Below are positions 1 to 7,794 of a stretch of 13,665 nucleotides of DNA, piece after piece. The stretch is from assembly GCA_910587245.1 (NCBI GenBank), contig CAJULX010000038.1:1-13665 (forward strand). Reading direction: 5' to 3'. A program made the translations under genes and the position numbers. This stretch comes from Candidatus Gastranaerophilales bacterium. Its GTDB lineage: Bacteria > Cyanobacteriota > Vampirovibrionia > Gastranaerophilales > Gastranaerophilaceae. Within the stretch, counting starts at the first letter, position 1. Every line of letters begins with the position of its first letter. The notes beneath the pieces are model-generated. The model was not told the origin of the DNA. It did no database searches and worked only from the letters and a program-made list of their open reading frames with translations.

Positions 1-2
1 AA

Positions 3-284
3 ATCAGAAAATACAGAGGTTACAGTCAGGAGTATTTATCTGAAGCAATAGGTATCTCCCCGAATTCTTACAGTAGAATTGAGCGCGGGCAAAATTTTCC
101 TTCATCTGAAAGTTTTGCTAAAATCATTGATGCGCTTGATATTCAGCCTGCAGATTTATTTTGTTTCCCGAATGTTGAATCTGATGAAAAAATCAGGAAA
201 GAAATTTACCGCAAAATGAAAATTATCGAAAAAGACCGCGAAAAGATGTTGAATATCTGGTTTTACATAAATTCAATCATCTAA
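3..284 (+). CDS. XRE (Cro/CI) family HTH regulator, 3' part
   Basis: The frame is open from the window edge to a TAA stop and gives 93 residues; the start lies upstream of the window. The N-terminal part has the shape of an HTH_3 domain: IRKYRGYSQEYLSEAIGIS, then a recognition-helix segment SYSRIERGQ, then a helix SFAKIIDALDIQPADLF. This is the usual layout of Cro/CI-like DNA-binding domains, with the characteristic SRIERG motif. A basic and acidic tail of about 35 residues (KIRKEIYRKMKIIEKDREK) follows and is probably helical. No sensor or enzymatic domain is visible in this part. It converges on tsaB with a gap of about 32 bases that is T-rich but has no convincing GC-rich hairpin. The target genes are unknown. 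Confidence 0.85.
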   Translation: MRKYRGYSQEYLSEAIGISPNSYSRIERGQNFPSSESFAKIIDALDIQPADLFCFPNVESDEKIRKEIYRKMKIIEKDREKMLNIWFYINSII

Positions 285-316
285 AAGACACATTTTGTTT
301 TATCGTTTTTTTGTTT

Positions 317-970
317 TTATTTTTTATGAATCGGCGGAGCCTGAATATAGGCGGCATTCAGCGTATTCCAGCTCAAACCTTTTTTATCCGCATTTTCTTT
401 TGCAAGGCTGATTAGTGCATTTGATAAATCAATATTGTCTTCTTCAAAATTAATAATATTTATATCTCTGTCTTTTAAGTATTCTTTAATACTTTTCAAG
501 CTTGAAGTATCGCAAATAAGCGTATTTTTTGTTATCAGGTTTGAAATTTCAGAGTACGGTATAAGCTTTGTTTCACTTGTTTCCCCGCCGTCTGCTGCAT
601 TCTTAAAATAAAATTGCTCCCGTCTTGCATCTAAAATAATGTCAGGGTCAAGGTTTTGATAAGCTTTATATAAAATATCAAGCGAATTTAGCCCCGCGAC
701 ATTTTTATTCAATTCTTTTGCAAGGGTTTTTGCAACCGTAACGCCTGCCCTTATCCCCGTAAAGCTCCCGGGGCCGTTATTTACCGCAAAAAAATCAATA
801 TCTTGAAGAGTGATATTATTTTCTTCAAGCAGTTTTTTTATTCCGCTGATTAAATATGCGCTGTGATAATTATTTTCATCGGATTCATAAATTTTTGATA
901 CCGTAAAATCGTCTTTTGAAAGAACTATATATGTTTTATTTAAAGATGTATCAAAAGCAAGAATATTCAT
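317..970 (-). CDS. tsaB: TsaB, tRNA t6A37 biosynthesis subunit
   Basis: This is the catalytically inactive ASKHA-fold paralogue of TsaD. In bacteria it dimerises with TsaD and, with TsaE, forms the machine that transfers the threonylcarbamoyl group to A37 of ANN-decoding tRNAs in the cytoplasm. The 217-residue product starts MNILAFDTS, the usual N-terminal strand. It carries HSAYL near residue 36 and the family signature GPGSFTGIR at residues 66-74. The length is normal for a short TsaB. The ATG directly abuts the tsaE stop codon (TAAATG), and a GAAGG ribosome-binding site lies inside the end of tsaE, so the two are almost certainly co-translated. No tsaD or rimI is present in the window. Family assignment is very secure. 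Confidence 0.95.
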   Translation of the reverse strand: MNILAFDTSLNKTYIVLSKDDFTVSKIYESDENNYHSAYLISGIKKLLEENNITLQDIDFFAVNNGPGSFTGIRAGVTVAKTLAKELNKNVAGLNSLDILYKAYQNLDPDIILDARREQFYFKNAADGGETSETKLIPYSEISNLITKNTLICDTSSLKSIKEYLKDRDINIINFEEDNIDLSNALISLAKENADKKGLSWNTLNAAYIQAPPIHKK

Positions 971-1486
971 TTACAAAAGCCCTTCTTTTTCCGCTGCGGC
1001 TTGCATTTGCGCCGTAAAATCTTCATATTCTGCGCCAACAGGGATAAATTCATAATATCTTGTATCGTTAAATTCCGCTTCATCATAGTGCACTTTGATA
1101 TTCAGCCTGTTATAAGGTAATTCGCCCGAGCCAAAATCCGCCCATTCAACAAATGTAAGCACCCCTGCTTTTGAATATTCTCTCAATTCTTCCTTAATGG
1201 TCTCCAAGCCTTCATTTTCAAGGCGGTAAAGGTCAAAATGGTAAACAGGCATGTTGTCGCCGTTTGAAGGGTTTACGGCACCTTTATATTCATTTAAAAT
1301 TACAAAACTCGGGCTTGTAACTTTTTCTTTTACGCCCAAATTATTCAATACAATCCGCACAAAAGCTGTTTTCCCTGCGCCTATATCCCCAAAAAGCGAT
1401 ACAAAAGCCCCCGTTTCGGGTAAATTTTTTGCAAATATTTTTGCAAGTTTTTCAGTATCTGTAATATTATTTGTCTTAATTTTCAT
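971..1486 (-). CDS. tsaE: TsaE, tRNA t6A37 biosynthesis ATPase
   Basis: This is a P-loop ATPase that binds the TsaB-TsaD heterodimer and resets it during t6A synthesis. From the ATG at 1486 it is 171 residues. The Walker A motif GDIGAGKT is at residues 33-40, followed by VTSPSF (56-61), HFDLYRL (83-89) and the C-terminal signature FVEWAD (112-117), all in the family order. The open frame continues 31 codons upstream, but that stretch is not TsaE-like and the typical N-terminus is MKIKTNNITDTEKLAK, so I place the start at 1486. I see no strong Shine-Dalgarno there. The C-terminus is somewhat longer than usual and ends with an acidic, alanine-rich tail. It heads a two-gene unit with tsaB. Confidence 0.94.
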   Translation of the reverse strand: MKIKTNNITDTEKLAKIFAKNLPETGAFVSLFGDIGAGKTAFVRIVLNNLGVKEKVTSPSFVILNEYKGAVNPSNGDNMPVYHFDLYRLENEGLETIKEELREYSKAGVLTFVEWADFGSGELPYNRLNIKVHYDEAEFNDTRYYEFIPVGAEYEDFTAQMQAAAEKEGLL

Positions 1487-1590
1487 AAAGCAATTGTAAC
1501 ATAAATATACAAACGCACTTTTTTTATAAAGTTTTTCAAAGGCATGAACGATATAAAAAATATAAGGATGAAGCGACAAGGATATTAGTT

Positions 1591-1764
1591 ATGGAAAACA
1601 AAGAATTAGAATTTGAATTTGATCCCGTTTATTCGGAATACAATCCGCTTTCTGAAGAAGTAAAACAGGAAATTCAAAGCATTTTAAAACCTGAAAGAAA
1701 AGAAGAAAATACAGGTCTTTGCGCAAGCTTAATAAGAAAATTAATGCCCTGCAAGCTGGTATAA
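1591..1764 (+). CDS. Small hypothetical protein, 57 residues
   Basis: A short frame opens with ATG 8 bases after an AAGGA ribosome-binding site (about 1579-1583) and ends at TAA. The product begins MENKELEFEFDPVYSEYNPL. It is strongly acidic for the first half and then basic, ending IRKLMPCKLV with two cysteines (CASL and MPCK) in the last 20 residues. There is no signal peptide, membrane segment or recognised domain. It fills the otherwise empty space between divergent tsaE and the convergent 206-residue gene. A small hairpin with a T-run follows its stop. The RBS spacing, fit to the gap and low-complexity-free composition favour a real gene, but no homologue could be checked. Confidence 0.6.
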   Translation: MENKELEFEFDPVYSEYNPLSEEVKQEIQSILKPERKEENTGLCASLIRKLMPCKLV

Positions 1765-1773
1765 TGCTTTTTT

Positions 1774-1798
1774 GCCCGCAAACCCCGCGGCTATTTTT
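1774..1798 (+). terminator. Weak intrinsic terminator after the 57-residue ORF
   Basis: CCGC (1776-1779) pairs with GCGG (1787-1790) around an AAACCCC loop. One further G-C pair can form across a bulged C. A TATTTTT tract follows. The stem is short, so this is only a possible terminator. It works on the plus strand only, because the other strand has no T-run after the stem. It overlaps the stop codon of the convergent gene. Confidence 0.3.
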
Positions 1799-2411
1799 GC
1801 TCGTGGAACTGACCGCCTGCGCAGATAATTTCAATTACTTTTAAAAGAAAATCTCTCGGTGCATCAACGTGGGTTAAAAAATGCTCCTGATTGTCTTTAT
1901 GGCGGATTGTCATAATGACGCTCTGGTTTTTTTCCGCGGGAATATAAAGCGAAGCTATTTCGTTATCTAAAAGCACGCGCATTTGCGCTTCCGCATCCTG
2001 AGCATCTTTCATAAGTGTTGCATAATCACCGTTTAAAGCAAAAATTCTTCCGCAGAACAAAGGCGGCTGACCTTCTCTGGGAATTGCTTTCGGGGCAATA
2101 TTAAAGCGGTTTGTAAAGGTGATAGTGTGCCAGAGGATATTAATTGTTGCGATTGTATTGGTTGAATCAACGCTTACATAAACATTATCGGGGATATTTC
2201 TAACCTTGAAGGATTGTTTCATTGATTCTGCTACCTGTTCCATAATATCGGTAATTTTTATAAAGGTTTCAGCAGTATTATGGGTAGATTTTTGAAAATC
2301 CAAAAACTGTTTATACATATAAACAGCCACAAGCCCCGTTCTTTCCTGAACAACGGATGATTTTCTTATATGGTCTTCAAGATTATTCAAACTTTCAAAA
2401 TTATTTTGCAA
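1791..2411 (-). CDS. Uncharacterised 206-residue cytoplasmic protein
   Basis: I do not recognise this family. The product is 206 residues, soluble, with no signal peptide, membrane span or obvious catalytic motif. The first 65 residues look helical (NLEDHIRKSSVVQERTG, then a segment ending DIMEQVAESMKQSF). The centre looks like alternating strands (VYVSVDSTNTIATINILWHT, FTNRFNIAPKAI). The C-terminal third has IYIPAE-like strands, VIMTIRHKDNQEHFLTHVD and a final helix FLLKVIEIICAGGQFHEQK. The frame opens with TTG and I see no good Shine-Dalgarno before it. The next in-frame ATG is about 30 codons in and would remove a conserved-looking helix. It is a single-gene unit, divergent from xerC and convergent with the 57-residue ORF. 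Coding potential is good; function is unknown. Confidence 0.8.
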   Translation of the reverse strand: MQNNFESLNNLEDHIRKSSVVQERTGLVAVYMYKQFLDFQKSTHNTAETFIKITDIMEQVAESMKQSFKVRNIPDNVYVSVDSTNTIATINILWHTITFTNRFNIAPKAIPREGQPPLFCGRIFALNGDYATLMKDAQDAEAQMRVLLDNEIASLYIPAEKNQSVIMTIRHKDNQEHFLTHVDAPRDFLLKVIEIICAGGQFHEQK

Positions 2412-2470
2412 TTTTTATGTTAGTCCGCTTTTCTTAACTTATTAGCATGATACCTTAAATATGGGGTTAG

Positions 2471-2499
2471 TTAATATCATCATAATATTTTTTTTACAA
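2471..2499 (-). promoter_or_regulatory. Putative promoter of the 206-residue gene
   Basis: On the minus strand TTGTAA (2494-2499) and TATTAA (2471-2476) are separated by exactly 17 bases. Each box matches the sigma-70 consensus at 4 of 6 positions. The leader to the TTG start would be roughly 50 bases. The region is very AT-rich, so chance matches are common. Confidence 0.35.
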
Positions 2500-2539
2500 T
2501 TTTGAATACTTGATTTATAGTAATTTTTTCATAAAAAGG

Positions 2540-2545
2540 TATAAT
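2540..2545 (+). promoter_or_regulatory. Putative -10 box of the xerC-type gene
   Basis: A perfect TATAAT lies about 38 bases before the recombinase start, but no convincing -35 box sits 16-18 bases upstream. The nearest TTGATT (2510-2515) is 24 bases away, which is too far. It is reported as a possible -10 element only. Confidence 0.35.
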
Positions 2546-2583
2546 GAGAATATTAAAAGCTTTGGATTGAGGAAGTATAAAAT

Positions 2584-3486
2584 TTGGGAATTAACCTGAA
2601 ATCAAAAGAATATCTTGAAAAATTCAGTGAATATCTAAAAATTGAAAAGAATTTTTCAGAACACACCCTGAGGGCTTATTGTGCTGATGTTTTAACCTTT
2701 TTAATCTGGGTGAATGAAATTGATATTGAAGAAATTGATACAAAAAAATTCTCCGAATATCTTTATTTTATAGGGCAGATGAATTATGCAAAAACTACAA
2801 TTGCAAGGAAAATTGCCTCAATCAGGGCATTTTATAAATTTTTATACAGAGAAGAAATAATAGATTTTAACCCGACAGATACGGTTTCAGGCCCGAAAAG
2901 AACAAAAAGCCTGCCGAATTTTTTATCCGATAACGAGGTTGAAACAATTCTTGCAAACGTTAAAACAGCAACCCCTTCAGGGTTCAGAAACCGTGTAATA
3001 TTTGAGCTTTTGTGGGCTTCAGGCATGCGTGTAAGCGAATTATCGGGGCTGAATTATGAAAATTTAAATTTGGAACAAAATGAAATAACCGTATACGGAA
3101 AAGGTGCAAAAGAGCGTATAGTCTTAATTCCAAACAAAACAAAAGAAACGCTTAAAAACTATATTGAAAATGTATCGGATTTAATATACAAAACTCCAAA
3201 AGGCCCAAAAAGTCCTGTGTTTATAAATAATCACGGCTACAGGCTGCAAAACCAGAGCATAAGAAAAGCACTGAAAGAAGTTGTTGAAAATATTGAACTG
3301 CCAAAAAAGGTTACACCGCACGTTTTTCGTCATTCTTTTGCAACAAAAATGCTTGAAAACGGGGCAGATTTAAGAATAGTACAGGAATTGCTCGGACATT
3401 CAAGTATTTCTAATACGCAGATTTACACCCATGTTTCAATTCAAAGATTAAAAACGGTATATGAAAAAACTCACCCGAGAGCATAA
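2584..3486 (+). CDS. xerC: XerC/XerD-type tyrosine recombinase
   Basis: This is a site-specific recombinase of the family that resolves chromosome dimers at dif during division. It has 300 residues, the standard Xer length. The N-terminal SAM-like core-binding domain is about residues 10-95. The catalytic domain is about 112-288 and carries all the active-site residues: R149 (SGMRVSEL), K173 (YGKGAKE), H246 and R249 (HVFRHSFAT), H272 (LLGHSS) and the nucleophile Y281 (TQIYTHV). The end KTVYEKTHPRA resembles XerC slightly more than XerD, but a single-recombinase organism cannot be excluded. The start is TTG, 8 bases after GAGGAAG. No phage or integron genes flank it, so a housekeeping role is more likely than an integrase role. 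Confidence 0.92.
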   Translation: MGINLKSKEYLEKFSEYLKIEKNFSEHTLRAYCADVLTFLIWVNEIDIEEIDTKKFSEYLYFIGQMNYAKTTIARKIASIRAFYKFLYREEIIDFNPTDTVSGPKRTKSLPNFLSDNEVETILANVKTATPSGFRNRVIFELLWASGMRVSELSGLNYENLNLEQNEITVYGKGAKERIVLIPNKTKETLKNYIENVSDLIYKTPKGPKSPVFINNHGYRLQNQSIRKALKEVVENIELPKKVTPHVFRHSFATKMLENGADLRIVQELLGHSSISNTQIYTHVSIQRLKTVYEKTHPRA

Positions 3487-3516
3487 TATGCTTATTATCA
3501 TTTAGATAAGGGCGGG

Positions 3517-3542
3517 TATTAGCCCTTGCGGGTAATATTTTT
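3517..3542 (+). terminator. Possible intrinsic terminator between xerC and the efflux genes
   Basis: TATTA(G)CCC (3517-3525) pairs with GGGTAATA (3530-3537) across a TTGC loop, with one bulged G. A T-run follows at 3538-3542. A competing stem AAGGGC/GCCCTT also exists just upstream (3508-3526), which could make this an alternative structure. It lies about 30 bases after the xerC stop and before the adaptor gene. Confidence 0.5.
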
Positions 3543-3574
3543 CTAAAATAAATTTAAATAAAATTTTTCGTACT

Positions 3575-4660
3575 ATGAAAAAAATATTGATAATATTCGG
3601 TATGGTTTTATTTTGCGCAGTTTTCCTTGTATCCTGCGCTAAGCGTGAAATTGCGCAGTTAAGGTTTGTTGAATATGAAGTCATTGAGCCTAAAATTCAG
3701 GATAATAAAAGAGAATTTTTCGGCTATATAAAGGCTGGCGGCGATATGGAATTGAGTTTTGAAACATCGGGTGTTATTACAAAAATTAATTTTACGGATG
3801 GTGATATTGTGCGCAAGGGGCAGGTAATAGCTGAAATTGATAATAAAATTTTAGAGCTTGAAGAGGTTGAAAACCGTGCTGCGCTTATGGATGCGAGAAA
3901 TCAGTATCAAAATGCGAAAAATTATTATGAAAGAATAGATAAACTGCATGCTGTGGGCGGAATTTCCGATAATGACTGGGATAAAGCAAAGACTGACATG
4001 CAATCAAAAGAACACCAGATTTCAATTGCGAAGGAACAGCTTGAAATAGCAAGAAAACGCGTAGGATACGGGAAATTATACGCGCCTGATAACGGGATAA
4101 TTCTAAAAAAAGTTAAAGAGGAAAATCAATACGCTGACCCGGGGCAGCCTGTTGTAATTTTTCAGGACAACAGAAAATCTGAAGCAAAAATTTTTGTATC
4201 GGAAAAATATATTAATAATTTTTACAAAGGAAAAGAAGTGGTTCTTAAATCGGATGAAGATATTGAGCCTAAAATTGCCAGAATTAAAAGCATAACAAAA
4301 ACAAGCATAGATGAAGGCGCCTACAGGGTGACACTTATTCTTGATAAAAAATACCCTGAATTAAAGGATGGGATGGCAATTCGGGCAATTGTGGAATTTT
4401 CTCCGGAAAGTACCGAAAAAGTGATAGAGCTTCCGGCATCTGCTGTTCTTGAAGATGAAAATTCAAGCTATGTCTGGCTTCTGGTAGATGTTAAGAAGGG
4501 AATTGCAAAAACAAAAAGGCAAAATATCAAAGCGCTTGATATAAACGATGAAAATATAGTGGTAGACGGGCTTCGCAGAAATGATTTAGTTGTAATTAAA
4601 GGTGCAAGCGAAATTATGGATGGTCAAAAGGTAAAAATTAAGGATATGGGGCAATCTTAG
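3575..4660 (+). CDS. RND efflux periplasmic adaptor (membrane fusion lipoprotein)
   Basis: This is the HlyD/AcrA-type adaptor that links an inner-membrane RND pump to an outer-membrane channel. The N-terminus is a lipoprotein signal with lipobox LVSC, so Cys21 should be lipidated and anchor the protein in the inner membrane facing the periplasm. Next come a first lipoyl half (about 58-90, SGVITKINFTDGDIVRKGQ), an alpha-helical hairpin (about 92-163), a second lipoyl half (about 165-200, YAPDNGIILKK), a beta-barrel (about 200-280) and a membrane-proximal domain to the end. The 361 residues are typical. The start has no strong Shine-Dalgarno. It is followed after 31 bases by its cognate permease. 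The substrate cannot be read from sequence. Confidence 0.92.
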   Translation: MKKILIIFGMVLFCAVFLVSCAKREIAQLRFVEYEVIEPKIQDNKREFFGYIKAGGDMELSFETSGVITKINFTDGDIVRKGQVIAEIDNKILELEEVENRAALMDARNQYQNAKNYYERIDKLHAVGGISDNDWDKAKTDMQSKEHQISIAKEQLEIARKRVGYGKLYAPDNGIILKKVKEENQYADPGQPVVIFQDNRKSEAKIFVSEKYINNFYKGKEVVLKSDEDIEPKIARIKSITKTSIDEGAYRVTLILDKKYPELKDGMAIRAIVEFSPESTEKVIELPASAVLEDENSSYVWLLVDVKKGIAKTKRQNIKALDINDENIVVDGLRRNDLVVIKGASEIMDGQKVKIKDMGQS

Positions 4661-4691
4661 CAAAAACCTTGCAGGGGTAATATTTTAGACC

Positions 4692-7600
4692 ATGGGTGAA
4701 TTTTTTATAAAAAATAAAATTCTTTTAATTGTTTTAACCCTGATTTTTACAATTGGCGGGCTTTTTTCCTATAAAAACATAAAAAGAAATGAAGACCCCG
4801 GTTTTAAAATCAGGACTGCTACCGTTACAACGGTTTGCCCCAATATGACTGCAGATGAGGTGGATAGATACGTCAGCCGCCAAATTGAGGATATTATCCT
4901 TGAAATGGATGAGGTAGAACACATTAAAATCCAGTCGTATGACGGGCTTTCGATGATTTTTGTTGAAATTTATGAAACATATACCGTAGTTCAGCCGGTT
5001 TGGGACAGACTCAGGCGAAAGGTTGAAATTGCAAAAAGACTTCTGCCTGCGGGTTTGGAACCTATAGTGAATGATGAATTTGCAGATGTTTTCGGCACGA
5101 TTTTTTCAATATCGGGGGATGACTACTCCTACAAGGAATTGAAGGATATTGCGGATGACATTCAAGATGAGCTTTTGACTCTTGAAAATGTCGGCAAAGC
5201 GCAGCTTATGGGTGCTCAAAAAGAAGCCGTATATCTGGATTTCAGCCCGAACGACACAATAAACAGCAAGGTTAATCATACAATTTTGAAAAATTATTTA
5301 CAAAAAACAAATGTTCTCGGGCTCGGCGGATATATTAAAACCGGCGGAAAAAGCCTGTTTATCGAGGGCACCAGCAGTTTTGACAGAATAAATGATATAA
5401 AAAATACCCCTCTTGAAATTTTTGATAAAAGCATAAAATTATCCGATATTTACAACGTTAAAAAAGGCTATATTGACCCTCCCGCAAGCATTTGCAGGGC
5501 AAACGGCAAAAATGCCATTCTCTTTATTTTATCAATGAAAGAAGGCGGAAATATTTTAAAATGGAGTGATGAAATTAAGGCTGAAATCCGCCACCTGAAA
5601 GATTATTACCCTATCGGACTTAACTTTGAAATTATGGCGCTTCAAGGGGATTATGTCAAAATTTTAACCGATAAATTTACGTCAAGTTTGGCGCAAAGTG
5701 TTGCTATTGTTGGGTTTTTGGTTCTTTTAATCCTCGGCATAAAAACAGGGCTTATAATTTCCCTGATAATTTTTTGCATTATTTTATCTGCAATTTTTAT
5801 TATGGAAAAATGCGGAATCGGGCTTGATAAAATTTCTTTGAGCGCGCTTATTATTTCTTTAGGAATTCTTGTGGATAATTCAATTGTTGTTGCTGAAGGG
5901 GTTTTGGGGCAAATTAAAACAGAATCGCAAAACGGCGTTAATAACCTTAAAAACCTGACACAGATTGCAATTGGGGTCACACACAAATATCAAACCCCTC
6001 TTTTGTGCGCCAGTATCATCACCTCATGCGCGTTTTTGCCGATTATCCTTGCTAAAAGTGCCGTGAGTGAATACTCTTCCGCACTTTTTCAAGTGGTGTT
6101 TATAACGCTTATGCTGAGCTGGTTTTACTCAACTGCCCTTTTGCCTTATCTTATCACGGTTTTCAGGATAAAACCGCCTGAAGAAAAAAAGAACAAAATT
6201 GACGTGGTTAAATTCTTTACGCCAATAATCAGCTATAGCGTGGATAACCCGAAAAAAATTATGTTAATAACCTCTGCCTTTGCGGTTTTTAGCCTGTTTT
6301 TGTTTGCTTTTGTGCCGAAAATATTTTTCCCGGATTCTGATAGAAATATGTATGAAATCAGATTAAATCTTCAAGAGGGCTCAAACATATATAAGACAAG
6401 GGATTACATTGTTAAAATTGAAGATTTCATTAAAAAAAGACCTGAAACCGGAAATTTTTCAAGCTATATAGGAACTTCTGCCCCAAGATATGTCTTATCT
6501 TCAAGCCCTGTAGCCGATAGAGAAAATTTCGGAATGATTCTTGTAAACACTGATTCCTACAAAAACGTTGACGGGAGCATAAAAGCGGTTAAAAAGTTTA
6601 TAGATGAAAATTTTGCGGATGTAAATTCGGTTGTGCGCAAAGTGCCTCTGGGCCCGCCTTATGATGCTCCCGTTGAAATCAGAATTTTTGGGCTTGATAA
6701 GGCTCAAATTTTCAAATACGTATATAAATTTCAAGATAAATTAAAAAATATTGACGGGGTTTATCTGGTTAAAAATGATTGGGGGAGTAAGACTCCGAGG
6801 ATAAAAATTGAAATTGATAACGCGGCTGCGGCAAGGCTGAATTTAACCTCTTATGATGTATTATCGGCTATCCGCGCGGGTTATCAGGGGGATGAAATTT
6901 CAAGTTATATGGAAGGCACGACCTCTATCCCTATAATTTACAGGCTTTCAGACAGCTTTAGAAACGGCAGAGATATTGAAAATATTCAAATTTTAACTTC
7001 AAACGGCAAAAGTATCCCGCTTTCATCCGTGGCAAAAACGGCTCCGGGGTTTGAATATCCTAAAATTTTCAGACGGGATAACAGGCTTACCGTCACTTTG
7101 CAGGGATGGATAGATGAATCAATCACCGCAAATGCCGTGATAGAAAGGATTAAGCCTGAGCTTGAAAATGAAAACTGGCAATTGGGCTATGGCTTTGAAT
7201 TTGGCGGTACATATGAAAATTCTAAAAAAGGCAATAATTCGATTATGAGAGAGATTCCTACCGCTTTTTCAATAATTATTCTTATTTTAATTATGCTTTT
7301 CAGGCAGATTAAAAAACCTCTTATCACAATCATATGTGCTCTTTTAGCTTTATCCGGCGCCAATTTTGGGCTTTTTATAACAGGTTCTTATTTTGGTTTT
7401 ATGACATTTTTGGGTTATATCTGTCTTGTCGGTATTGCGGTAAATAATTGCGTTATTTTTCTTGAATCGCTGAATGATAAGCAGGATGAGCCTTTGAATG
7501 ATGCCTTAAACGCTGCACCCGATATAAAGTTTGATAAAATAAAAATAATGGTCAAAAATACAGCCATATCAAGGGTTACACCCGTTTTCTTAACGGCTGT

Positions 7601-7751
7601 GACAACAATAGGCGGAATGCTTCCTCTCTGGATTGGCAACGACCCTATGTTTTCATCCCTTGCGATAGCCATAATTTTCGGGCTTTTAGCTTCCGTTTTT
7701 ATTACTCTTCTTGCCGCCCCTGCTTTGTATTTAATTTTGGAAAAATATTGA
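4692..7751 (+). CDS. RND family efflux permease (AcrB/HAE-1 type)
   Basis: This is a proton-driven inner-membrane pump that works as a trimer with the adaptor encoded just upstream. It has 1019 residues, the full RND length. The architecture is TM1 near residues 10-27, a large periplasmic loop to about 330, TM2-6 (about 333-490), TM7 (about 525-542), a second loop to about 855, and TM8-12 to the end. The TM4 motif is GILVDNSIVV, so Asp395 matches AcrB D407 but the D408 position is Asn396. The TM10 motif is GIAVNNCVIF, so the AcrB K940 position is also Asn (918/919). Similar VDN and VNN variants occur in many non-AcrB RND pumps, so it is probably functional with a different relay. No outer-membrane factor gene is in the window. 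Confidence 0.93.
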   Translation: MGEFFIKNKILLIVLTLIFTIGGLFSYKNIKRNEDPGFKIRTATVTTVCPNMTADEVDRYVSRQIEDIILEMDEVEHIKIQSYDGLSMIFVEIYETYTVVQPVWDRLRRKVEIAKRLLPAGLEPIVNDEFADVFGTIFSISGDDYSYKELKDIADDIQDELLTLENVGKAQLMGAQKEAVYLDFSPNDTINSKVNHTILKNYLQKTNVLGLGGYIKTGGKSLFIEGTSSFDRINDIKNTPLEIFDKSIKLSDIYNVKKGYIDPPASICRANGKNAILFILSMKEGGNILKWSDEIKAEIRHLKDYYPIGLNFEIMALQGDYVKILTDKFTSSLAQSVAIVGFLVLLILGIKTGLIISLIIFCIILSAIFIMEKCGIGLDKISLSALIISLGILVDNSIVVAEGVLGQIKTESQNGVNNLKNLTQIAIGVTHKYQTPLLCASIITSCAFLPIILAKSAVSEYSSALFQVVFITLMLSWFYSTALLPYLITVFRIKPPEEKKNKIDVVKFFTPIISYSVDNPKKIMLITSAFAVFSLFLFAFVPKIFFPDSDRNMYEIRLNLQEGSNIYKTRDYIVKIEDFIKKRPETGNFSSYIGTSAPRYVLSSSPVADRENFGMILVNTDSYKNVDGSIKAVKKFIDENFADVNSVVRKVPLGPPYDAPVEIRIFGLDKAQIFKYVYKFQDKLKNIDGVYLVKNDWGSKTPRIKIEIDNAAAARLNLTSYDVLSAIRAGYQGDEISSYMEGTTSIPIIYRLSDSFRNGRDIENIQILTSNGKSIPLSSVAKTAPGFEYPKIFRRDNRLTVTLQGWIDESITANAVIERIKPELENENWQLGYGFEFGGTYENSKKGNNSIMREIPTAFSIIILILIMLFRQIKKPLITIICALLALSGANFGLFITGSYFGFMTFLGYICLVGIAVNNCVIFLESLNDKQDEPLNDALNAAPDIKFDKIKIMVKNTAISRVTPVFLTAVTTIGGMLPLWIGNDPMFSSLAIAIIFGLLASVFITLLAAPALYLILEKY

Positions 7752-7760
7752 TTTATTTAG

Positions 7761-7789
7761 TTGACATATGCAACCATATTAAATATAAT
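7761..7789 (+). promoter_or_regulatory. Consensus sigma-70 promoter of marR-cupin-GNAT
   Basis: An exact TTGACA (7761-7766) and an exact TATAAT (7784-7789) are separated by the optimal 17 bases. Transcription should start near 7796, just before the marR ribosome-binding site, giving a very short leader. A promoter this strong normally needs a repressor, and the overlapping palindrome fits that. It starts only 10 bases after the permease stop. Confidence 0.85.
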
Positions 7790-7794
7790 GGTTG
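7771..7794. promoter_or_regulatory. Putative MarR operator (inverted repeat)
   Basis: Perfect 7-base arms CAACCAT (7771-7777) and ATGGTTG (7788-7794) flank an AT-rich 10-base centre, with arm centres 17 bases apart. This is typical of MarR-dimer sites. It covers the spacer and -10 box. A second near-palindrome, GTTG-ACATATG-CAAC (7760-7774), overlaps the -35 box and shares the CAAC half-site. The sequence GTTGACA occurs twice (7760-7766 and 7791-7797). Binding by the downstream MarR protein is inferred. Confidence 0.65.

Noticed and set aside
1487..1579. N-terminal 31-codon extension of tsaE
   Set aside because: The extension is not TsaE-like (Tyr/Phe/Cys-rich) and the family N-terminus begins at the internal ATG at 1486.
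1589..1834. Minus-strand open frame of 81 codons
   Set aside because: It overlaps both the 57-residue ORF and the end of the 206-residue gene in another frame, has low-complexity Leu/Phe-rich composition and no ribosome-binding site.
2471..2490. AATAT...ATATT hairpin followed by T-run as a terminator
   Set aside because: The stem contains only A-T pairs and no plus-strand gene ends upstream of it; it lies between two divergent genes.
2584..3486. Xer-type recombinase as a mobile-element integrase
   Set aside because: No att-like repeats, tRNA gene, phage genes or composition shift flank it; it has the standard housekeeping Xer length.
3487..3574. A marR-type operator before the adaptor gene
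   Set aside because: I searched this leader for GTTG/CAAC half-sites and CAACCAT/ATGGTTG arms and found none, so direct control of the pump by the downstream MarR is not supported.
5651..5986. Minus-strand open frame of 111 codons inside the RND permease
   Set aside because: It lies wholly antisense to a strongly supported gene over its membrane-coding part, where antisense frames are commonly open.
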